Shown: positions 43,543-53,032 of the stretch, in pieces
Numbering within the stretch: position 1 is the stretch's first letter
Layout: each line of letters starts with the position of its first letter
From: Helianthus annuus
Lineage: Eukaryota; Streptophyta; Magnoliopsida; Asterales; Asteraceae
Direction of reading: 5' to 3'
Assembly (NCBI RefSeq): GCF_002127325.2
Contig: NC_035440.2
Location: forward strand, 75,704,464 to 75,768,463
Length of the DNA: 64,000 nt
Notes under the pieces: generated by a model
Database searches by the model: none
What the model saw: only the letters and a program-made list of their open reading frames with translations
What the model was told of the DNA's origin: nothing
Made by a program: the position numbers and the translations under genes

Positions 43543-46500
43543 ATAACTATAGGGAATTAGGAAAAGTATGAATGCTTTAACCTAGTCTATAGTTTTAGAG
43601 CTTTATTCTTATGTTTTTCTTGAAACTACTTGCATGATACTTTATTTGCTTTTATTTATTCTCTTTTGACATTTTGAGCATGATTTGTCACTTATGTGTT
43701 AACACTTGACATGCTATACTTGCCTTATTATGTGTTGTTGACATACTTTTTATGTGTTAATAATTGTTTCATCATTCCATTCTTTATGTGCTATTCTTGA
43801 CTATTCTAAATCTGACAACACTCATATTATACAAACGAGACGAATTTATCAAAATAGGCATGAAACCCACAATTTGGTAAACGACTTTCATCCCGCTTGA
43901 TTCTATTTTTGCACGGAATACACCATTAAGTTAGGAGTGAAATCCACATCTTAATGGAAATTTCAAATTTCAAATTTCAAATTCAATTTCTAGTGGACCC
44001 TCGTTAACGTGTCGAAATTAAATTTTGACCCAACGAGTACCAACCACACTTAGGGTACGAACTCGTCAAGCTAGGGGTGAAACCCGCACCTAGTCGACTA
44101 GTCCCACTCCTTGATTTTACATAAATCTCGCCAAGTCTCGAATTTTCGATTGAATTGGGGCATGTAGTAACCGGAAGGGTGAATACCGTTAACCGACTTG
44201 TCGGCGAGAGTATACCATCTATTAGGCCAAAGCATGCTCTTCAATTTCAAATGACCTTTCGACCACTTTGGTTAGTCAACGTTCCGTTTTGGAACCATCC
44301 AAGTCTCTTTTTATCGAACTTACGCCTTATTATTTTCGATCTTTTATGATGAAATTCTCTCTTGTCAGTTTTGAACTATTTGTGAGACTTCATTTTTGCG
44401 CATACATCATACTATTACTTTTCATACGATTATTCATTATTAGCATGCATAATTTCTTGTAATTTTATTTACATTTTTATTTTTGTAACCACAAGTGGAG
44501 ACATATCGTCGAGATAGGAGTGATTTCCTTACCTTGACGATTAACTGCGCTTCTTTTTCTCATCTTACAACGACCTCACCAATGGGTTAGGGGTGATTCC
44601 CTTACCTAGGTGATCGTTACCGATACTTTCTTTTAATAGACTATGTTATGTAAACACGATCATTTATACATCTAAATCGTTTATCATTAGTCAAATCTCT
44701 AATTATTTCAAAATGCATTGTTTATATGAATGAACTTCTTATCCTACAATCTATATTTTCATATAGCTTACACACGTGAAATTTTTAACTTTTCCGTAGA
44801 CACTTGTTTCTCAATATTCAAAATTTCACGAAATACTACTCGTCAACTTAGTCGGTCTAACAAATCCATTGCCCACGAATTTTGTATTCAACATAACTAT
44901 TAAAACAAGCTCATCACATATCATTAAACTAGAGATTTTCTATTTTTAATTGAGAATCAAATCAACTTTTTCGCACACACCTATAAAATATTACCAGTAT
45001 TATTTAAGCATTTACTAAAACTCCTTTCAAAACCAATAAAACATTTTCCAACAATCACTAAACTCGTATACCAAATTCCTTTTTCTAAGGATCAACTTTT
45101 CCTCAAGAATCTATAAACTTCAAAACTTTCTAACATAAAAGTTACTTAAAACGATGCAAGCTTGTTAATCCCAAGAACTTTTCAAAACCTCGCTCGATAC
45201 GCCAATTAAATTCAAAACACGTGGGCAAAGAAACTTCATAAGAACCGAAAAATTCTCAACTATGTAAATTCTTTTAAAACCATAATAGCATTTCCATTCT
45301 TTTACAAAGTATCCTTTCGCATAATCAAAAGATGTTTTATTTTATATTCTCCTTACAGTCACAAACTAGATTTTACATTCCATGACAACTCAATCTATTT
45401 TAACTTCACGTTTTGCGCGAACAACTATATATGCATATCATTTTACACGTTTTGGTCAATATCTCACAGCAATTTCACGCGTGTCACTCGTTCTCTTTTT
45501 CCTTTCATACTCAAAACTTTTAAATCTTTTACGCGCATAAACTCATGTATTTTGATTTATACTTTAAACAAAATCATTATTTCCTACATCCATACTTGTA
45601 CATTTTATGCCTTCACTTATGTTCACACATACACATCTATGTTATAATCATGATTCAAAATGCATACGTTTTACGTTTATACATACACTCACAATTATAC
45701 ATTTATGTTGCACTTACATTCATGTTTATGCTACATTCATATTCATGATCATACATTTTATGTTTTCGTTTACTCTATACAACTTGTTTACACTTATATT
45801 CATACACCTATCTTTTATTCCTACTTAAACCCTCATGTTTTACACATATATTCGCGTTCATATCTATGCTCATACATCTTATGTTCACACTTATACTTGT
45901 ATTCATACTCATACATTTTATGTTTATACTCATACTTACGTGTATAAACTTATATTTATGTTCATACTTTCATTCATACCCATGATTCATACATTCATGC
46001 CCGTACGCGAGCGGAATCCGAGGGATTCGCTTACGTGGGTCCTATACATACTTAAGCATGGACATGCTTACATACTTTATTCTTATACGCACACATTCTT
46101 TTTTTTTTTTTGTGTACCTACCCAAATTGATACACAACTAGTACAAGCTATGCGGATCATGGGACGATCAATATAATCACGGGTGCACACGGGATTATAG
46201 TGATAGGCGTATGAGAACCATAGAGTGTACTGCTGTGTATGGTAAGACACGGAACGTAACATGGCACCGAATAGGGGACGAACGTAATGTGGTAAAAACA
46301 TGGTGGATACGCCGCTGGTACTTCATATATATAAATGTTTTCACCACGTTACCAAACTTCGTAAAACTTGTCATGAGAAATTCAGTGTTTTACAGACCTA
46401 TTTAGACCTAATACAACTTTAGACAACTCGCAAACGCATTATATCCGATTATCCCCGACGAGAAATCATTCTAAGCACGCCACTTTCGTCTACTCGTTAT

Positions 46501-46672
46501 TTATGCTATTCTTATACTCACAATCGTCTATTAGATCAATCGTTCACACTTATACCTCAATCATTCCCCGTTACCTCAAACTCCAAGGCCTCAATTTTAA
46601 ACAATCCTCTTCGGTTTGCCAAAAACCCTTTGGAGCCTTCCTCTTGAATAAATTTCGGGACGAAATTTTCTA
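43543..46672 (+). other. Noncoding interior of element E
   Basis: Frames are closed throughout. A CATAC/TTTATG-rich low-complexity stretch runs from 45540 to 46000, and several AGGGGTGAAA(C/T)CC copies occur at about 43920-44110. The end (TTTCGGGACGAAATTTTC at about 46655) is the noncoding relic that follows pol in many plant chromoviruses, which supports a Tekay origin. Confidence 0.6.
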
Positions 46673-46685
46673 AAGTAGGGGAGAC
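46673..46685 (+). other. Polypurine tract of element E
   Basis: AAGTAGGGGAGAC directly precedes the LTR start TGTAACATCCG. This combination is standard in Tekay/Del-type elements. Confidence 0.75.
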
Positions 46686-47209
46686 TGTAACATCCGTCAA
46701 AATGGGTTTCCAAAATCCGAGTCGTTTTGAATTTTGGATTATAACCCTTGAAACCCCGGAAAATTTTTGCGAATTAAAATACCGTTGAAAGATGTTACAT
46801 GTAATTTTCAATATAAGTTATTTATTTATTTAGTTAATTAACTTATTTAAATAATCATTTGCAAATTAAAAATGAACTTTCAAATTAAACTAGTTAGTTT
46901 TTAGTTAAAGTTAAAGTTAGATACCAAGTTAGTCCATTAGATATAAGTAAGGGGTCAGTTTGTAACATTATAATACTTATTATCCTATATTTTGTTTAAA
47001 AAAAAGAAAACAAAACAAAAAGGAATGTTCGTTTCTTTTTCTCTTCCCGCTAAGAAAAATCAAAAACATCATAATAGCTGTGTTAATTTTCTTGATTCAA
47101 TCTAAATTATAAGTTCCCAATGTAGTGGCATTCATCTCTTTATTACACAAACAGCTGGCCTCCCCTTATTAAAACAAATTGCCGCCCAAACCACACGCGT
47201 ACAACCTTA

Positions 47210-49163
47210 GGCTGAGGGGAGTGGGGCGACTCCCACCCCCAGATCGTCTGGTATCGCCTGGAACACCGCCCCCAGGGGCGATTTGGGTGGCGACCCCCTC
47301 TTGCCCGACTCAACCACGTCGCCCAACTCTCACATTTTCCCACAATGTATCCGTTGCCAACGGATAGTTTGGCGAAGCTTTTTTTTTTTTTTTAAATCCA
47401 ACCTTTATAAATAATACCTCATATCAAACACATTTTTACCACAATCTTCTCTCAAATCATCAAAATTATACCAATCTTCTATCAACTCATCAAAATGTAT
47501 CCCCACAACATCCCTCCTTTCAACCAAAATACACAATCTTCCAATCCACAACCCGATATGGCGGACCCAAACGTTTTAAATAACCCCGCTTTTTACGCCT
47601 ATTTCAATAATATGCACGTTGCTAGCCCTACACCGCAAGTATACTACAACAATACGCCCATACCGCAACATATGGGGTTCACCACTTGGAACACACAACA
47701 ACCCGGTGGTTTTCAAAACGTTGGAGGATCGAGACAACAAAATGGTATAAATTTTTTAGATATTTTTTTGTAAAGAATATGTTTTTTTTTAACTTTGTTT
47801 GTATTCCATCTAGTGGTTGATTTAGATGACGAAGAAGTTCCGGAGACCCAGTTCGATGTCGGTCAAAATGATGTTGAACCTCAAAAAAAGAAACGTTCAC
47901 ACAAGAGGAAAACACCGGGTGAAGAACGCTTGAAAACCAAACCGATACCATGGACTTCCAACGAGGAAATGAGCTTGTCCAAGGCTTGGCTAGAAATAAC
48001 CGAAGACCCGAGATGTAGTAACTATCAAAAGGAAAAAACATATTGGTCTCGTATTTACAACGTTTTCCTCAAGTTGGAAGATCAAGAAGATGGATACCGT
48101 GATGCCGATGGTATCGGCGCGAAGTGGCGTAAAATGCGTCCTTTGATTCAAAGTTTCAACCAAATATACACTCGCCTAAGTAACTCGCGTGTGCGCCAAA
48201 GTGGTTCCGACGATGCGATGCTCCAAGCAAACGCCCAAAATGAATTCCGAGTCGAACACAAGAAGGCGTTTCCTTATCTTGCTATTTGGCAATTTTTAAG
48301 AAGGAGTTCGAAATTTCACACAGTCATCGCCTTCGATCCATTTAAAACTCGTGGCCAACCGTCGGCTAAGCGGTCAAAAACCTCATCCTCAAACGACCAT
48401 CAAAGTACCGGGTCGGACGCTCGGTGTCAAATAAATCTCAACGACATTGAGGAAGACAACGAAGAGCCACATGAAGAGGCCGAAGCGTTTCAACCACCAC
48501 GACGGCCGGTTGGCCGAGATAGGGCCAAAAAAGCCGCCCAACCGTCTTCTAGCGGTGTACGAATCGACTACACCGAAACGTTCGAAAAAGTGACCAATAA
48601 GTTAGACGGCTTGTTGCAAACGAGCCAACAATGGATCAACTTAAAAAAAGAACACGGGGACCGAAATCTAAAGCTGAAAGAAAGTCGTCAAAAAGCACTT
48701 GATTTGCAAATATTAACAACCGATACGACAAACCTTACTGGAGCCGAGCTCGCTTTAGCCGAGCAAATGAAGCAAGAAATTCGAGAAAAATATAACCTTT
48801 GTTGAAGTAATTTTTTTATTTTGGTTGAAGTAATTTTTTTTTTAGTTGATGTATTTTTTTATTTTGGTTGAAGTAATTTTTTTTTTTAGTTGATGTATTT
48901 TTTTATTTTGGTTGAAGTAAATTTTTTTTAGTTGATGTATTTTTTTATTTTGGTGGAAGTAAAAAAAAGACTTTTATAAAAAATAGGACTTTTTTTATAT
49001 CTTTTACATAAAAAAAGACAAAATAAATCAATCCACGTGTCGCAAGACGCCCCACCCAGCAAGGTTGCCCCACTCCCCTTTTTTTGGTCAAAATCCTCTT
49101 ATGTGACGTGGCGCCACGTGTCGCAAGACGCCCACTCAAAAGGTTGCCCCAATACACTCAGTC
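47210..49163 (+). mobile_element. Element F: ORF1-only PIF/Harbinger transposon
   Basis: TTA duplications lie at 47207-47209 and 49164-49166. The ends GGCTGAGGGGAGTGGGGCGAC and (opposite strand) GACTGAGTGTATTGGGGCAAC form a 21-bp imperfect inverted repeat. At 1,954 bp it carries only ORF1 and lacks the DDE transposase. TTA target choice and ORF1 type are hallmarks of PIF/Harbinger. A tandem TTTTTTATTTTGGTTGAAG repeat lies at about 48815-48960. Confidence 0.88.
47495..48805 (+). CDS. PIF/Harbinger ORF1 protein (Myb/trihelix plus NAM-associated domain)
   Basis: Exon 1 starts MYPHNIPPFNQNTQ. A 69-bp intron is predicted at 47745-47813 (GTATAA...CATCTAG), and exon 2 keeps the frame with DLDDEEVPETQF, giving about 414 residues. 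A basic stretch (KKKRSHKRKTPGEERLK) precedes the Myb/trihelix-like PIPWTSNEEMSLSKAWLEI (about residue 127). The C-terminal half carries the NAM-associated domain ending GAELALAEQMKQEIREKY. Such proteins are often misannotated as glutathione S-transferase T3-like. It assists PIF transposase in DNA binding. The frame is open, so it may be functional. Confidence 0.85.
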
Positions 49164-51241
49164 TTACATCTTCTCTTTTGTTTCATCCTTCTCGATTTAT
49201 TGGAATTCGACACCGCTTACGCGTTTCCATTATTTCAACAAATCATGAACCTTGTCATTGTTCTACTCCCTCACACCTCCACAACTATCTCGACAACCAC
49301 CCTCACCACAACCCCTTTCGTATCACCCACACATTCACCGGAGTTCGAAAACGTCACCAGAGCTCCAAGCACTTCGCAGGACATCGAAACCAACCAAACA
49401 CAGCCTTCTTCTAGCTGTCTTCCTTCCATTTTTACCATGAACATTATAAAACGTAACATAACAGTGGAATCATTCCGACACCCACACATCTCGCAACACC
49501 TTTCTCATATCTCTCACTCCCTCGTTCGCATATCATCGGCACAACCGGAGAAGCTTCGCCGGAGAAAATAGACGTCACCGGAGAACCCGACACGGCCGGA
49601 GACACCCGAGACGCGACAAGGATTCACGTCCAACGTTTCGGTATAAACTCTTCTTTCTCCGATTGTATTCTCATACCACTTTTATGTTAACTGTTGAGAA
49701 AATATTCTAACCAAAGAAACAAACGTTGGTACTGTTGAATTGTTTTGTTTTAAAATGAAGAAGGCAGGGTACTTCCGTAAATAAGGGTCAAATGGATTTT
49801 CTAGTAGAAGCTCAAAAAAAATATAATATGTTTAGTCATAGTTTTTACCTTTCAAGTACTGTGAGTCTGGATTGATATTTTTTTTTTTTAAATTTTAATT
49901 TTATCAGTTCATTTGAGCTTAACTAATATTAATAATAACAATACTTATTTTAACCGGTTTTTTTTTATTACTTTACGTAACGTAATTTGGGATAAAATCC
50001 ATATTAGTTTTTTTTTTTTCCACTACAAACAAGTAAAGTTTGTGTACTAAATTGTTTGATAAAAAATAATATTGTAGTATATCATGGTAAATTTAATCTT
50101 TTTATTTTGACCCCCTAGTTCTAAATTCTTGATTCCATCAGCATTGTAGCCCATAATAATTATATGATAGTAATACCACAATTTTGATCCAAATAAATTT
50201 AATTTTGTTGGGAACTATCAACAGTTAGACCTATACGTTTTTTTTTTTTACAACAGAGATAACTTTTAGTTATATTATTAAGTTTTAAAACATGATTACA
50301 AATATTATGATAACATGTTTTGAACGAGTTAAATTATAAAAATAACTATACGCAAATCGTAAACATTAGGATTACTTATTTAATCCATAAATAATAACGA
50401 GTTCATTATGTGTTATTTTAAATAATTAGGATAATCGCTCTCATTCGTACTCTTGGATTCTCAATCTTTACTCGCGCGATAATTCAAGTAAATCTCATAC
50501 GCAACCAATGTGAGTATACTCGATCCCTTTTTCCCCTTTACACTTTGTGATGCAACATGTATACCTATTCAAAACAACTTTTATGCTTAAACAAAACATA
50601 CTCTATCTATGAACGTGACATGAAACTATTGTGAATATTTGCTATGCTTGTATGCTCTATGAACGATTTGGAACGTTATATGCTCATTATCTTTGCTAGC
50701 CCTCCTTAACAATTATAGCGCTATAGGATTAACGCCCCGCCCGCTATTCTATTGGGTATTGTTAAGTTAAACATTACCACCCCGCTAAACTATTGGGATT
50801 AGGCTATTGTATGCGTTGTATTCTTGGGTTTGATCATATAGTACGCCAAAATTGCATTGCTAGTAAATTTATTCACTTAGTAACATGTTGGATATGAGTT
50901 TTATTCTATTATGCTATGTAACCAAACTTGTATACTCGCCTTTGCTTTTGCATTGAACTCTATTTTAATACATGTTGCAGGTTAATTATTGAGATGATAT
51001 TCAAGACGAAACAAGATTTAGGGTGGATTAGATACACACCTAGATTAATCTATCTTTTATTGTTATGTTATGTTATGAACCAATGTTGTTATTTCTTTTT
51101 GAACCTTGTATGACATTTAGTATTGAAGTGAAACTTGAATTAAATTAAATATTGTCACATAGTGTTATGACGTCTCTTGCAATCTATACACACTTCGTCT
51201 CATCCCGATGTTTCCGCCATCGGTTGGGGTGTGACACGAAA

Positions 51242-51545
51242 TTATCAGGTAGTTTGGAGCGAAACCCTACAGATTATGTGTCACAAAAGCGAAACCCTTA
51301 TGACAAATAAGCGAAATCAGAAGATGTCTATATGAGCGAAACCTATTCGGAGTTTAATTTGATACATTTTTAGTCCGTATTTCAGTGTCAAACTTTCCAG
51401 GATTTGTCTATGTTCAATTACGCTCAGTCTGTGAAATTTTGATCCAATTTTGACCAGAAAAAACTTTCTGAATTGAATAAAGGTGTAGAAGCAAGAAATG
51501 ATGATGAAATCCAGCTAATCTCTGCAGAACTCCTCCTCCTGAGCT
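51242..51545 (-). other. Leader of element D, PBS-proximal part
   Basis: It holds four more GCGAAA(C/T)C motif copies (51261-51350) and then reaches the PBS. No ORF. It continues 43361-43480 once element E is removed. Confidence 0.8.
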
Positions 51546-51554
51546 CTGATACCA
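51543..51554 (-). other. PBS of element D (initiator Met tRNA type)
   Basis: GCTCTGATACCA on the plus strand, two bases inside the 5' LTR. Confidence 0.9.
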
Positions 51555-51556
51555 CT

Positions 51557-52008
51557 TGTAGGATTGTGTTCTGACCCGAATGAGTCGTTCAGAGGTGTTC
51601 AACTTCGTTTCTGGTGCGGAATAACAAGAAACGGAGGTAGAAATAGCTGATTCTTCACTAAAACTATTAATTGTATTGATTAACACTCGATTACATGTAG
51701 TTCTTCACACCGGCAGCACTTCGGCATGGAATACAAGGCAACCACTATGTGGTTTTGCTCATAGATGCCTATATATAGGCCTGATGGTTTCGCTCCAAGT
51801 GACATGTTCACATGAGCGAAACCTCATGTGTACAAATAAGCGAAACCAACATGTTCATATAAGCGAAAACCCTTCCTAAATGCCCTATGAGCGAAACCTG
51901 CTTCCTATACACATATACTTCCTATTTTCTCGTAAAACATGCCCTAATCTATACAATGCAAGGTAAGACTCGATACAAGACGAAGTCGACAGATGTAGTG
52001 CATCAACA
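51557..52008 (-). repeat. 5' LTR of element D
   Basis: A direct repeat of 36691-37142 with about eleven substitutions (roughly 2.4 percent by eye), followed by TSD GATCA. The 51676-51879 ORF inside it mirrors the 36810-37013 ORF and is noncoding. Confidence 0.92.
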
Positions 52009-52013
52009 GATCA

Positions 52014-53032
52014 ACTGTGATTTGTGCAAAAATAACGCAAAATGTTTAAACATTAACAATCAGGTCGATAGTTCCGTATACGCAGAGAAAGTCCAATGTT
52101 TAAACAAAATAAGAAATAAAAACAAGTTGAAATTGTTTAGGCTTTAACCACCAGGTCGATACTTCCGTATACGCAGAGGTGATCCAAAGCTTAAACGAAA
52201 CGCCAAAGAAAATAAAGCAGAACGTTTAGGCAATAACATCCAGGTCGATACTCACGTATACGCAGAGGATGTCCAATGCTTAAACAAAATAAAGAAATAA
52301 AACAAGTTTAAATCTTTGCAAAATAAAATGCACAATCACAGCGATTTTTCAGCAAAGTAGTGAAAGTTCACAAACTTAACCAGTTTTATGCTTTTTGGCA
52401 TTCAGCGATTACTGAGTAGGTACACAATCAAGAAGGACAAAACTAAGTACTATGCTTTCAATCATGTTTCCCACTAGAACTAGGCTTTTTCATTTAAGTT
52501 TGTATCGTTATCGCAAATCTACAAGTCTAGCTGAGCCTATCGTCACATCTTTAGTGAGACCGTTTATCACATTTTACATTTCATTTCTTTAGCATGCTGT
52601 GATAGTCCACTGATTTACTATCATTTCCTTTTGTCATCAACAAAACTCATTTTTTAATTTTTTTCGATGTTTTTGACATTTTCAAATTTTCTAATTTTTT
52701 AAAAATTTTTCTCCCCCTAAAATCAAAATATGTTACAATTTTGATTTTCTAGGAAAATTTGAAACAAACTGTACAAACTTGACAACTTGATGAGAATCAC
52801 TTCAATTCTCCATCTACATAGCGTAAACAATCAGAACTCCCCCTAACAACAAACTATTTTCCCATTATGATCTCAAAACACTTAAGTTTGTTTTAATCAA
52901 AATGGTTTTTCCGGAAAATTAGTTTTGTGTGCCGTTTCACAAACACGGGGTTTTAGTCATCATCTTGTTTTAAGAAATGTGCTGATTCATGTTCCACGCT
53001 TACCAACCTGGGAACTCCGGCAAGTCAGTTTT
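52014..53032 (-). other. 3' noncoding region of G, gag-proximal part
   Basis: It includes a three-copy repeat (52040-52320), the GACTATC.../GTTTATCACATTTTACATTT block (about 52562), and CTCCCCCTAAAATCAAAATA (about 52701). Further on are CTCCCCCTAACAACAAACTA (about 52838) and TTTTTCCGGAAAATTAG (about 52905). The same order is seen next to the gag of B, C and D. Confidence 0.75.
52040..52320. repeat. About 90-bp tandem repeat, three copies, in G
   Basis: CAGGTCGATA begins copies at 52061, 52152 and 52241, each followed by a CCGTATACGCAGAG-like core. In B, C and D the same core occurs as two separated copies. Confidence 0.88.

Larger units (their letters stand above)
43481..51236 (+). mobile_element. 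Element E: noncoding Tekay-like LTR element with two U5-type ends
   Basis: The TSD CGAAA is exact (43476-43480 and 51237-51241). The right end is a long 3' LTR (46686-51236) preceded by PPT AAAGTAGGGGAGAC. The left end has a PBS (TGGTATCAGAGCC at 43530) but no normal 5' LTR. Only 46 bp precede the PBS spacer, and the first 41 bp are an exact inverted copy of the last 41 bp of the 3' LTR. About 3.1 kb of interior has no gag or pol, so this is a non-autonomous LARD-like derivative. The PIF/Harbinger element F is nested in the LTR. Confidence 0.85.
46686..51236 (+). repeat. 3' LTR of element E, with nested element F
   Basis: It starts TGTAACATCC and ends GGTTGGGGTGTGACA, about 2.6 kb without F. 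The ORFs at 49200-49571 lie in the C/T-rich transcribed leader and are not genes. AT-rich stretches at 49640-50440 and 50880-51180 contain nothing recognisable. Confidence 0.8.
36691..52008 (-). mobile_element. Element D: gag-only SIRE-like LTR element nested in G
   Basis: The LTRs (36691-37142 and 51557-52008, 452 bp each) differ at about eleven positions by eye. The TSD GATCA is exact (36686-36690 and 52009-52013). The PBS is TGGTATCAGAGC (51554-51543). The leader holds GTTTCGCTCAT-type repeats. The gag-like coding region at 43360-39471 is broken, about 2.3 kb of 3' noncoding sequence follows, and the PPT is next to the left LTR. Element E (43481-51236) sits in the leader. There is no pol. 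Without E, D is about 7.6 kb. Confidence 0.92.

Noticed and set aside
45545..45947. Tyr/Leu/His-rich overlapping ORFs
   Set aside because: Low-complexity CATAC/TTTATG sequence inside the noncoding interior of element E; all frames look alike.
49200..49571. 123-codon ORF as a host gene
   Set aside because: It lies in the transcribed leader part of the Tekay-like LTR, is Thr/Ser-rich by composition and has no recognised domain.
43481..51236. DNA transposon with 41-bp terminal inverted repeats
   Set aside because: A PBS, a PPT, a TG...CA end and a 5-bp TSD show an LTR retrotransposon; the inverted repeat is the U5 tip copied at the 5' end.
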